Shown here: positions 29,421 through 40,152 of the stretch, one piece after another
Position numbering within the stretch: position 1 is the first letter of the stretch
How the letters are laid out: the number at the start of each line of letters is the position of its first letter
Assembly: GCA_907164885.2 (NCBI GenBank)
Contig: OU015492.1
Coordinates: forward strand, 192,324,039 to 192,388,038
DNA: 64,000 nucleotides
Source of the DNA: Dolomedes plantarius
Lineage: Eukaryota; Arthropoda; Arachnida; Araneae; Dolomedidae
Reading direction: 5' to 3'
Made by a program: the position numbers and the translations under genes
Notes under the pieces: generated by a model
Told to the model about the DNA's origin: nothing
Seen by the model: only the letters and a program-made list of their open reading frames with translations
The model's database searches: none

Positions 29421-30033
29421 CGGCACACGATCTGTAGTTTAGTTGAGTGGAGTGGCAACGCCGATTTTTGGCTTCGAGAAAAACACAGTTGAGCGCCGAG
29501 AGCCACAACGTGCAGACGTGTGCCTCGGTTCGAGATTTACGATCGCCCCACCTTCTGATTTGAGTATATATATGTTTGTTTGTGATTCATGTGCGTCCGT
29601 CTACGTGTGTAATAAAATGTATTAAAAGGATTACTAAGGACTCATCATTCGAAGCTCTCCCACGAACTATTTGAGATTTTAGACTTCGAAATTTGAGTAG
29701 ATAGAACACCTTCTGCGCCTGTCACATATGTAGAGTTTTTTTCAGAACTAAACGCAAAAATAAAACTTCTTGGCTCGTTCCACCGGAGCATCACTGGTAT
29801 CAGAGAAATCGACAGGGTGGCTCCCTGGCACTTAGTTGTAACAGGCATGATCATACCATTCTTACTCGCTTTTTCAGCGGGAATTTTAGATCTTTGACAT
29901 ATTCTGAGAATTCTAAGTGTTTCGAAGTCTGCTCCAAGTGTTCAACTGAGCGGGTTTCCCCTGAACATGTTTTTGCTTGCCACGGGCTCTCCCTGCGGGA
30001 TCTAGCTGCCAATCCATTGATGGTTCTGGATTT
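29421..30033. other. No gene seen
   Basis: Mildly GC-richer than average with short frames on both strands. None carries a recognisable domain. Confidence 0.4.
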
Positions 30034-30264
30034 CCTTAGGGCAGTCGTCGGCAAACTCATTAGTCAACAGAGCCAAATATCAACAGCACAATGATTGAAA
30101 TTTCTTTTGAGAGCCATTTTTTTTAAATTTAAACTATATAGGTAGGTGCATTGTTATTAACTTAATTAGGATACTCCTAAGCTGGACTTTGCTAAAAACG
30201 TCCTCAATCTCATTGAGGTACGTTCGCTTCCAACTATCCCATCCACACTCGTCTTGTATACTTA

Positions 30265-31639
30265 CACTCGTCAAAAGTGAAATTGCAACACCATGAAGGA
30301 ATGCGCGCAGCGATGTGAAAATAACAGGATCGGTAAAGTTCAGACACATATGCAGATGATTGAAGAAACAAACAAAGATATGATAGATTAAACTGTTTAT
30401 TCAGTATTTAATGTGGCCACCACGGGCAGCTATACAGGCCTCTAAACGGCGAGGAATACTGTCTATGAGGCTATTAATGGTCTCCTGAGATATTCCTTGC
30501 CAAGCAAAGTCCACTGCAGCTCTCAGTTCCTCTACGGTATGCGGCTGCGGTGTCCTATGCACCGCAACTCTGATGGCAGCCCACACATGATCGATGGGAG
30601 GGAGATCGGGTGAGCCTGCCGGCCAGGGAAGGATGTGAATTCCATTGAGGCTGTTCAGAGTGTGACGTGTGACATGATACCGGTCAATGTCTTGCTGGAA
30701 TAACGTTCCGGGGGCGGCCTGCACAAGTTGCCGAACCACAGGCATAACAACATGTGTTGCCAACCGGGCCGATGTTAAACTGCCATTAATGTGCACAAGG
30801 GTTGTCCGCTGTCCGAACATGATGCCACCCTAAACCATGAAGCTCTGGTGGGGCCGGTATGACGTTCGACGATATGAGCTGGCAGGTAACTTTCTCCGGG
30901 AAGCCGCCACACATGTCCACGACAGTCATTCCTCTATAAACAAAATCGGAGTTCATCTGAAAACAATACCCGATGCCATTCGTTCGTCCAGTGACGATAA
31001 CGTCGACACAAGGCCAGAAGGGCAGCCCTGTGTCGAGTGATTAAAGGATCCCCAGTGGCTGGCCGCCGTGCGCGCATCCCTGCCTCATGCAAAATGTTAC
31101 GGATGGTTTGGCAGGAGACAGATGTCCCATGGTAGGTAGGTTTAATATGACTTGCCGTGGCGAACGGGTCCCGACGAAACATCCGCCGAATTTGCCTACC
31201 AGTGCCATCTGACGTTCACCTTGATGATCAACTGCCTCTTTGCCGTGTTGTCTGATGGTCTTGCGTCCATCGTGCCCCACATCGCTGAATTGTAGTGACG
31301 TCCCGTTCAACACGACTGGCAATTGCGTACAAACCGAGCTCCTGCAGTTCTAGGATACGTTCTCGTTCCTCATACGATAACTGCTGTTATTCAGCTCGCT
31401 GATGTCTCCGAGGCATTTTCTACCCTTCTTCACGTCCCGTTACAACAATAATCTGTCATTGATAGCATAAACAGAGAGATCCAGCTACTGGCTTTTATAG
31501 CCAGAAACTGGGTATCATGTGACCAGATGCGCACGCGCATTTAATCATTTGCATATGTCTCTGACATCTACCGATCCTGTTATTGCCACATCCCTACGCG
31601 CATTCCTTCATGGTGTTGCAATTTCACTTTTGACGAGTG
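30265..31639 (-). mobile_element. Tc1-like element nested in the hAT element
   Basis: Inverted ends start cactcgtcaaaagtgaaatt and extend about 105 bp with scattered differences (atgaaggaatgcgcg and ataacaggatcggta occur on both sides). TA flanks both ends (30263-30264 and 31640-31641). Its insertion in the hAT element makes it the younger of the two. Confidence 0.87.
30401..31400 (-). pseudogene. Tc1-like transposase, frameshifted
   Basis: Pieces in three phases make one protein. The N-terminal helix-turn-helix begins near 31390 (LSYEERERILELQELGLYAI) and continues at 31322-31041. The frame at 31182-30934 has RARRPATGDPLITRHRAALL then EWHRVLFSDELRFCL, with the first catalytic D in FSDE. The frame at 30820-30401 has the second motif (LFQQDIDRYHV, where Tc1 proteins usually have QQDNA-PH) and the third as PAGSPDLPPIDHVWAAI, which carries D where the family normally has E. 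Stops and shifts separate the pieces. The DDE-type fold is recognisable but the enzyme is dead. Confidence 0.82.
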
Positions 31640-32099
31640 TATTTCATCTATCTCCTTTCGTTCAACCTCTATATATGTCCAAACCATCTCAACATACCTT
31701 TCTCAATCTTCGACACTACACTTTCTTTCACTTCACAGCGCTCCCTAAAATTAACTTAAAAACTTTACTTACACTTTTAAGTCTTAGTTAAACTACAGGT
31801 GCGTTGAATAAAACTTGATATCATACTTAATATCGATATTATTTATTGATAAAATTAAATTGTAAGGTATCCATAAAATTAAATCATGAGAATGAAAGAC
31901 AAACACTAATGTGAACAATTGCCTCACATCTCCTTGGAAAGTTTGGGTAAGTCAGGAGTGTATATTGTTTTTAATTTTAGGCACGATTCCAGGTTCTCAT
32001 CAATAAGACAACTTCTCACTTAACTCTTGATAAGATTCATGTTCGAAAATAATTGTTCGTATGAATATGTAGACCCGATGATTATATGAGACAGGAATA

Positions 32100-33100
32100 C
32101 TATTTCAGGTGTTAAAAATCAACATATCTTCCATGCCTTTCAAAGCAGACCACTTATGCTTCACATTTGTTTTTCTCCAATATTTCTATATCAGCACAAA
32201 GACGTTCAAATTTCGAGTTCCCCAATTCTTTGTTTTTGAATCCAGCAATTGCATTTAAAAGTTGCCAATGTCAATATTAAAGGGAGAAAAACTTAATTAT
32301 GTTATTAGTAGCATTAAGAGGTTTTTTTAACAAAAGCTAACGTCGCTTTGCTGTTTCTGACTTCCCGAAACCTGTTGAGAAAAGCTTTCCTCATATTTAA
32401 AAGTGTTGTTTTGAAATAGCAAATGTCAATATCATAATTATTTTCTTGGCGATGTTTCAACAGGCTTGGAAAGTGAATTAAGTTTCTCTATCAAAATCTT
32501 GAGCAAAAAGAGATTTGTTTTAGAATGAAATAACTTCTTCTAACATCGAAAAAATTGTGTTTCCTTTCCACTGTAGTTTACGATTAAGCTGATTTAGATG
32601 GTAGACGTAAGATGATTTTCATGGTAGACGTAACGTCTACCATGAAATAAATTTTTTAGATCCACTGATCGTTCGTTAGTTCTGAATAGTGAACACCCTT
32701 CTTAAGGAGAAATGCACTAATTTCTGATTTTAAGGAAGCGAAAAGTTTCAAAACGTTTCCTCTAAATAACCAACGTACCTTGTTATGCAGCAGAAGATCT
32801 GCGTACTCACTCTCCATTTCAACTAAAAAGTCTTTAAATTGGCGATGATTAAGAACTTTAGCTATAATGGAGTTGATAATCTTAATCAACCATTCCATAA
32901 CTTTGCAAATTTCTTCTGGAAATGTCTGCGCGCAAAGTTCTTGATGAATGATACAATGGTAATGGACTCATTGTAAGTATCTCGTGATTTTTCTTTTTAA
33001 AAAGCAACAAACCCGTTTCTTACGCAGTACATTCTTTTCGCCCCGTCTGTTGAAATTGAGACAATTTTATCGAGTTCAATATGATGTTTTCAATGCACTC
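32100..33100 (-). pseudogene. hAT transposase relic (ZBED/GTF2IRD2-like)
   Basis: The best-preserved block is the minus-strand frame at 32898-32656: MEWLIKIINSIIAKVLNHRQ, FLVEMESEYADLLLHNKVRW, LFRGNVLKLFASLKSEISAF. This is the RNase-H-like to C-terminal region of hAT transposases of the Charlie/ZBED5/GTF2IRD2 group, which normally reads NHR-F---L-----EY-D---H--VRWLSRG-VL--F. Flanking codons on both sides (for instance SYHCIIHQ-like residues upstream and NRFREVRNSKATLAFV downstream) continue the similarity through stops and shifts. The edges given are approximate. The zinc-finger N terminus and the C-terminal dimerisation segment are not convincingly visible. Confidence 0.72.
32617..32647. repeat. 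Short near-perfect palindrome
   Basis: tttcatggtagacgt meets its complement acgtctaccatgaaa around a 1-2 nt centre, within the hAT relic. The arm atggtagacgtaa also occurs just upstream at 32598-32610, so it may be a local inverted duplication. Confidence 0.7.
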
Positions 33101-33644
33101 AGTTACAGCATTTGCTGTATCCTCGCCACGTGTTTGCCCTTTGAGTGGCAGTATTCCTAAATGTTCTTCTTTAGGACCTGTAGATAAAATAAATCGTACA
33201 AAAAGTGAAACTTACGCTGTACCATTTATGTCACGAGATTCTTTAACTGATATTGATAAAGCTTAAACCGATTTAAGATCTTCGACTTAGTGATTGGTTA
33301 TATTCGAAGACATTTTGACTAGTCCAGTCTTTCCCGTGGGGACACGCTCTCGGAAGTAAATACATTGTACAACAAGATGCAAAGATACGACTTGACGGTA
33401 CGCGTTGACATTTAATCTTTCTGGAAATGTTTTCTCATTAAGTCGCTTCAGAGCACTCGCCTAAAGACACATAAACACCAACTAAGTATGTAAAAACAGA
33501 AATAAGAAAACCAATCTTCACGAAGTTTCAATCGCACTATACGTGTTCGCCCGCACGTGGTTATTTTGTGGAAGAGCCACACTGAAGGGGCCAAAGAGCA
33601 GCATGTGGCTCGCGAGCCGCGGTTTGCCGACCACTGCCTTAGGG

Positions 33645-34754
33645 TATACAATGTCATGGACCTGATATAGCCCTGCTAGTCTTCGGGATGTGCAACAACA
33701 ACACAACAACAACACTGCCTGTTCCTTTTGTGAAATAGATAAGAAGTCTTACGGTGAAAATGGGTGAATGTCCTTAGGATAAAGGCCTGTAACATAAAAA
33801 ATCCGAATAAGTTTTATAGACCTATCGAATTAGTCGAGGATGAAACGGACCTCATACTGTCAGTCGATCTTTAACCTCCTGTGAGACGCATCTAAGTAAC
33901 AGACAATTCATTGCTGCAATAAATCTTCAAAGATCAACGTTTGGCGCAGAAGTAGCTTTCACAGCTCATTGAAATAATATAGTGCTGCAAAAAAAAGGGT
34001 AAGGGGACGCCTGAATAGAGAAATTAGAACACAAATGAAAGGAACCGTCCTTAAATTAGAAGATTGAAAAGATGTAAACAATGGGAGCTTAATTTTAACT
34101 AAATTATAGTTCACAAAAGTTCGTTTAACGAAAAAAAAGCGGATGTGCTCGATATTAATTGAAAATTTTAATAACTTCCTTTAACTTTTCAAATATCTTC
34201 TTTTAATTACTCTTTAAAACCTCAAATGGTAACAAAGTAATGCCTGTCATCTCGAACTAGGTAGCATGTGTTACTCATCCTAAATCTCAGATGATAATAA
34301 TTCTTTGACCGGTAAAAAAAAATCTTGTCTTAAAATTTTAAATTACGCTGCAAATTTTCCCTGGTTCGGCGATTGTTAGTCAAAGAGAGGTGCTTGAAAA
34401 GAGTTGGGATACTCTTCACATTGCTTTGTGTAAGTTTCTTTTCATTGTCTATAGAAACAACAGTTCTGCGACGAATTTAGAATTGACAGTCAATAGATGG
34501 CGCTTAGGGTTTGAATAAAATCAAGATTGGTACGTGGATATTGTATAAAATAAGATTTTGTATGGGGAAGATATGCTACGCTTTTAAAATCAGGGTTTGC
34601 TTATCTTGGAATTTCACAAGTAGGACACCCAGGTATGGCGTTGATAATTTTCATAATAAAGGGAAACGAGCTTGATATAAGTAGACACATAAGACAAGTA
34701 TTCTAAATTATACGTGTTGTTTGAAGTTTCAAGTGTTACATAAAAATTTGTAAA
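33645..34754. other. No gene seen
   Basis: No supported feature apart from a short (CAA)n run near 33693-33714. Confidence 0.45.
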
Positions 34755-35288
34755 CTAGCCGCTCTGCGACCAGCATGGTAGCTTTTAGTTTCATATTTTC
34801 TTTTGCAAAACTACTCAACTGAAAGTAACATATGCAAGGAATGTTACCATTACCTGTCATCATAAATATACGTTGTTAAGGGGTATTGTCTATAAGGCTG
34901 ATTCTAAAACATCGTGATCAAAAAATGTGAATTTCCATTACTTCAGGACAGAGATAACGATAAGACTGAGAAACCCAAAACCAATGATGTTAAAAATTAC
35001 ATCCCTCTCTTAATGTACTATTTTTCAAAATTAAGATATCTACATTTTATCATTACATCAAATAAATTGTTGGAGAAAATTTTTTCACTTAAAAAATGGA
35101 GTAAAAATTCTGCAAGTACTGAAATATAGTGTGGATTACATCACTCTCTGAATGTAATATTATTCACAATTCAGATATCTACACTTAATCATATCAAATA
35201 ATAAATTGTTGGGGAAATTTCTTCACTTATAAAATGGAGCAAATATTCAGTAAGCACTGTAAAACGTGTAAAAAATTAACTATTACTA

Positions 35289-36593
35289 CAGGGTGGCTAA
35301 TAAATACTGTGACAAATATCGAATCATTTAATTACACACAGATGAAATAGAAAATGGAAAATACAACAATATTATGAACATTATACATGAAAGTTTACCA
35401 TGAAATAATTTTACTCGAATCGACCGCCATCTTTATCGATTACTAAAGATAATCTCTTACGCCACTGTCCTATTGCGGCACGAATCATTTTATGAGGTAA
35501 TTTGTCCCATTCACTCCGTATGGAAGCTTTGTGGGAGTCCAAACTTCTGTGCTGCTTAGCATTTACTTTAGACTCTAAAATCCCCCAAATGGAATAGTCT
35601 AAAGGATTTAGATCTGGTGAAGAAGGTGGCCAATCTTCTTGCTTGATAAACTTCGGGCAATTGGCATGGAGCCATTCCTGTGTTGTTTTGGATCGTTGGG
35701 ACGGTGCAGAATCTTGCTGAAATATCCAATTCTTTTTGGGATACAATCTGTTAGCATGTGGTAATAAACGTGTAGCCAATACTTCCAGTTTGTAATATTC
35801 AGCATTGATTTTTACCCCTTTATCGATGAATTTCAGAGGCAGTTTTCCATTGTGTGACACTGCAGCCCAAACCATAACAGAATTCTTGTTCTGAAAGCGT
35901 TTAACAGTTCGAAGATTTTCAGGTATATCCTCGAAGGTTGCTGAATATACAGCATCCTTTTTAGCATTATAACTTTGTTCTGTACAAAACAGCTTCTCAT
36001 CAGAGAAAATTATTTTTTCAACACTTTTGCTACCGTGCCGGTTCAGCAATTTCTTACATCTTTGTAACCTTTTTACTATTTGTGCAGTAGTCAAACCTTG
36101 AACTTTTCTTTTGCGATAAGGGCGAAAACCCAGGTCTTAATTTATGATAAGTTGCATAGTTCTGCGACTGATGTTCTCTTCTGCAGCCATTTTATTTTCA
36201 GAACGTTGTGGATTTCTTCGTATCTTTTCACGAATTCTTTTGATACGTTCTTTTGTACGAACAGTGTGTGGACGACCGGACCTTGGTCGATCTTTACAGC
36301 TATTGGTATCCAATAATCGATTTATAGTCCTATATATAAACGTCCTATTAAAACCAAGGCATTTTAATTGCTTAAATATTTTACCTGCAGAAAATCCGCG
36401 ATCAAAAAGCTGTTTAACCATTAACCTTTTGGCTTCCATCTTTAAAAATATTCTACATGTTTTACTTTAAACAAAAATTGTCTGCGTTTACAAAAAGTTG
36501 CCAATCACACAAATAGATAGATAAATTGTTTTTCCAAAAGATTAAAATTAACTCTTATTTTTTGGAGTGTTACAGTATTTATTAGCCACCCTG
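35289..36593 (-). mobile_element. Mariner-like element of DD37D (maT-like) type, nearly intact
   Basis: Ends cagggtggctaataaatact and its reverse complement give inverted repeats of about 25 bp. TA flanks each side (35287-35288 and 36594-36595). Full length 1305 bp. It lies in a Helitron whose sister at 62460-63291 supplies the empty site (ttaactattac joined to ggttgttgattgct). The single transposase gene on the minus strand spans most of the element. Confidence 0.9.
35411..36439 (-). pseudogene. DD37D mariner-type transposase with one in-frame stop
   Basis: From the first codon at 36439 to the stop at 35411 there are 342 codons in one phase, the expected family length. The N-terminal helix-turn-helix (FDRGFSAGKIFKQLKCLGFN) is followed by a second motif with SGRPHTVRT (residues about 55-63). 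The chain is cut once by TAA at 36139-36137, after MQLIIN and before DLGFRPYRKRK. The catalytic part then reads IIFSDEKLF (first D), VMVWAAVS, WIFQQDSAPS (second D) and SSPDLNPLDYSIWG. By my count 37 residues lie between the second D and the D of LDY, which is the spacing of the maT-like DD37D group. No frameshift is seen, so this is the least damaged transposase in the window. Confidence 0.88.
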
Positions 36594-36596
36594 TAG

Positions 36597-36776
36597 TTAT
36601 CGGTTGCTATGACGGCGACGATTAAGCCTAACTTCTCCATCATTTATTCTCTCTCTCTCCCGCCTCTCTCTTAATGAACTATTTTTTCTTAGCTTTCTTC
36701 CTTGAGACTGTTCCCAGTTTTCACTTGATCGTGTAGCTCGCTTTCGAACATTCCTGATTTCAGTGCGTAAATCCAT
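36597..36776 (-). pseudogene. Helitron family-2 5' coding exon, truncated by insertion
   Basis: From the ATG at 36776 it reads MDLRTEIRNVRKRATRSSEN and continues as a basic Arg/Glu-rich chain ending RLNRRRHSN, then stops where the DD37D element begins. The sister copy (62923-63162) keeps the same protein with about ten differences in 58 residues. Basic RERRER-type tracts are found at the N terminus of many arthropod Helitron Rep-helicases, so this may be the first part of that gene kept in a non-autonomous copy. That link is inference. Confidence 0.5.
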
Positions 36777-36915
36777 GATGACACGCGGTTGCAAATTGCA
36801 GATGGCCGTTAATTTTTACATCTGGTAGTTGCAGCCGTTGCCATTTGGAGTATAGAAATATCGTCGAATTTTGTGCCTCATACCTACGAGTTTTATATAT
36901 ATATATATATATAGA

Positions 36916-38514
36916 TTAGATAATATGACAATGACATTTATACACAGATATATCAGAAGAAATTATTACTATTCATTTTAATTTATTCATCTAGAAGGAA
37001 TGCATGTGTAATTACTAGAAATTACTAGAAATACTTTAAAATGCAGTTTAAAAAATGATAGGGTTAATGTGTGGCGTCGACCTTAAATTATCTTTTTTTA
37101 TATATGACATATTTGATGAAGTGATTTCTATTTTTTTATGTCTTATCACAAATTACGCATCTGTTAGCCTCAAAGTCATAACTTAAATTATACAGCTTTA
37201 AAATATTATAAGGAAAGGAAGGGAAATGTGTTTTCTAGGATAAAAGACCATCCCTGTACTAAAACGTGGGTTGAATCTCATAAAAGAGTAATAAACGTTG
37301 TGTCCCCTATTTTAAACTCAGACAAGTATAAATTGCCTCGACATAAAATTTGAATGTTATATGAGTAGATAAGATAACTTTCAACTGAATTACAAAACGA
37401 AGCTAACAGAACGTTATAGAATTATTGCGACAGAGGCTGTTTTTTTAATTTTTATTTTCAGCTGATCACATCACAGTTTTAATTACATTTTTCAGTATTT
37501 CTCTCTTATGTCTGTCGTGTATTACTAGAAAGAAGGTTAAGGGGAATTTATGAATTGTAGAAATGCTAATTATCATGTGCTGATTCGAGTTTAATTTTAT
37601 AAGCAATGAAGACTTACAAAATAATACTATGTATTAAATATCATTTGATATATTGACATTATAAGAGTACGATTTCTCTGATAATTAAGAGTTTTTTAAG
37701 GAATAGTTGAATTCGAGTTAGAAATGTTTCAGCTCACTGACTTTCTAATTCAGTGAACTGAATTAGAAAGAATTTATCACAAAATGTCAATATAAGTATT
37801 TATCACAAAATAAGTATTTATCACATAAGTATTTATTACAAAATGTCTGGAAAAACCATTGGAAAGAACACCTCATCACATCGCCGGTGTTGTTCAATTG
37901 TTAGAGTATTGGCCAAGAATTTTCGACACGTATGATCAATTCTTTCCCCTAGCAGTTGGTCATTACAAGCTCTTACGTGAACCTAAAAGTACCGTCAATA
38001 ACACACAGTCTATTAATGTGTAATGACTACCTGTCTAGCATAGGAATCTAACCAAAGATAGTAGAATTTCTTAACCACAAGACTATACGAAAGAATCCCG
38101 TTATGAAAATACCATCCCTTACAAAGCACAGAAGGGTATAACCGAATTTTAGAATTTTTTTTTACAAGATTAAACGAGCAGTTTTTTATACAGACATTGA
38201 CAAGTATACTTACTGGTGGGAAATCAAACTGGATTTTAAATGCAAACATCAATGTCAAAGATTTGGGTCTGCAAATTTATGCTTGCTAATATAATTCTCC
38301 CACCAAACCACCAACGATTTATTGACCTGCAAGGACTAACAGCTTTCAACCACGGGGAAGAATGTCTACTACTTGAGAAAATCATAGTTTACAACGCTCT
38401 CTAAAACTGTCAGTGTTTTGAGTTGGTTAAACCCGTCTCCACTCGTAAGGTACGTAGGTATGTTTTAGATCCTGATTTGTGTATGCGTAAGAGGATTTCT
38501 CGGAATCTTGTTAA
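36916..38514. other. No gene seen
   Basis: AT-rich. A short hairpin (ctttctaattcag / ctgaattagaaag) lies near 37740-37771 and a small cluster of agtatttatcacaaaa repeats near 37790-37845. Confidence 0.45.
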
Positions 38515-39117
38515 TTAATGCTTTAGCACTTCAGCGGCCGCTCCAATTTTTGGAACACCAGGAGGAACGCGTAGAAAAAAGTGCAACATCTCTTTCAACC
38601 TTGATTATTCCTTTTGTAATAAACTTTTTTTTTCAAATTGAAAATAATAATTCTGCGTTTTATGACAAGATATAAACTGTTTATAATATTGAAATATATT
38701 TATAATTAAAGGCCAAAGAGTGCAGATACAATCGCTTTATTTCAAAACTGTCCGGTTTATTGGATCTAAGGACAACTTGCGAATGGATTCCTATTATGTC
38801 CAAAAACCCAAAATTAATGAGATTGACCATCTTCGTGATATGCAGGATACCGTGTAATAGCTGCACCTTTGATCGAGTACATTAACTCCTTTTGTCGTAT
38901 TATAATCCAGTATAATCGTTGGTTTACCACGGTTAAATCAAGACTACCAATGAATGGAAAGGAATACAACGGTCTCGAAAATCAGACCTGCCTTAGAAAG
39001 GGTGTGGCTATCAATTGAAACTGCTTAGAATATTCAAACATTACATGTAAAAAACAAATCATTCAAAATTACGAAAATGTTGAACTCTGTACACGGACAT
39101 GTCCGCTGAAGGGTTAA
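38515..39117 (+). mobile_element. TTAA-flanked non-autonomous repeat, copy 1 (piggyBac-like?)
   Basis: Similar along its length to 52740-53342. Both copies are bounded by TTAA and both are 603 bp including the two TTAA sites. The right end is ccgctgaaggg followed by ttaa. The left end carries ttcagcgg, the inverse. TTAA targets suggest piggyBac (or Kolobok), but the inverted repeats are weak. It is non-coding. Confidence 0.55.
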
Positions 39118-39691
39118 ATAGGATCTTGCTTCTCTTTCAAAAACTGAAGGTTCATACTCATACTAAGTTGGTGTTGGATCTATATATCAATATATAACTT
39201 TTTTAGATAGTGTCAGAAAAAATAGCGTTACATTTAGAAGTACTATATCTTTCTAAAATATTGCCATGCAACGGAGGCTCTTTAACTTTTGCATCTCAAA
39301 CCATTAATGGTCTGATTGACTCCCATTTACCATTTCTCGGGATCGTCACATTCTAATGTTTCGCCTTTCATTTATCGTTGAAACCGGCCTGAAAGAAGGG
39401 TTCCACACCACACGTCTATGGTGAAACGCGTTGTACGTTACTGGATCGTCGCATAGCATTGGGCACTCTCTTCAGTTGTTATTTTCTTTTAAAATATACT
39501 AATTGTATTGTTACAAATTAGCAAAATCCAGACAAAAGGTATAGTTCATTTTTTAATGTGTCTGTGACTTAGTTTAAATCTGTTACACTATAACAACAAT
39601 CTCTGAGTTGAAAGTTTGATAAAAATAGATAACTTTACTTTTTAAGTTCAAAGGGAGAATTTTCTCTTCCCTAAAACTTTCAGTTACTATA
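39118..39691. other. No gene seen
   Basis: AT-rich sequence with no supported feature. Confidence 0.45.
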
Positions 39692-39699
39692 CCATGGAA

Positions 39700-40144
39700 C
39701 AGTGGCGTAGCAAAGTGGGGGCAAGGGCGTCTATCATGCCCCGGGCGCCCCTCTATATATTATATTACTATATGTTTTCGAGGGAGATGCCAATATAAGG
39801 TCTATATATTATATTACTATATGTTTTTCAGGGGGGGGGGCACCAATATAAGGTCTATATATTATATTACTATAGGTTTTTCGGGGGGGGGGGCGCCAAT
39901 ATCAGGTCTATATATTATATTACTATATGTTTTTCGGGAAGGGCACCAACATGAGGTCTATATATTATGTTACTATATGCTTTTCGGGGGGGATGCCGAT
40001 ATAAGGTCTATATATTATGTTATTATATGTTTATCGGGGGGCGCCAATATAGGGTCTATATATTATATTACTATATGTTTTTCGGGGGGGGGGCGCCACA
40101 AATGTATTGTGCCCCGGGCGCCAGTTATGCTCGCTACGCCACTG
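39700..40144. mobile_element. hAT-type MITE carrying an internal satellite
   Basis: Ends cagtggcgtagc and gctacgccactg; 8-bp duplication ccatggaa at 39692-39699 and 40145-40152. The interior consists of seven tandem units of about 48-53 bp starting tctatatattat at 39752, 39801, 39854, 39907, 39957, 40007 and 40055, each ending in a G-run and gcgccaatat. The sister MITE at 47817-47994 has only one unit. Frames across it encode repeats only and are not genes. Confidence 0.9.
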
Positions 40145-40152
40145 CCATGGAA

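Larger units (their letters stand above)
30042..33636 (-). mobile_element. hAT-superfamily DNA transposon, 3.6 kb, with nested Tc1-like element
   Basis: Ends cagtcgtcggcaaac (left) and gtttgccgaccactg (right) are near-perfect inverted repeats. The 8-bp duplication ccttaggg is present at 30034-30041 and 33637-33644. A ZBED/GTF2IRD2-like hAT transposase relic is on the minus strand. A second transposon (30265-31639) sits inside, close to the left end. Confidence 0.88.
34755..36915 (-). mobile_element. Non-autonomous Helitron, family 2, split by a DD37D element
   Basis: On the minus strand it begins TCTATATATATATATA ahead of aaaactcgtaggtatg, and ends in a hairpin region then gcggCTAG. Host bases are A before TC and T after CTAG. 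The copy at 62460-63291 is the same element without the internal insertion. It keeps a short open exon near its 5' end. Without the insert it is about 855 bp. Confidence 0.8.

Noticed and set aside
29244..30094. Several 60-78 codon frames on both strands, considered as possible host exons
   Set aside because: They overlap a SINE or lack any recognisable domain, splice pattern or codon bias that I can support.
33081..33266. Plus-strand 61-codon frame
   Set aside because: It is antisense to the hAT transposase relic, whose minus-strand reading (ANAVTECIENII and onward) is the meaningful one.
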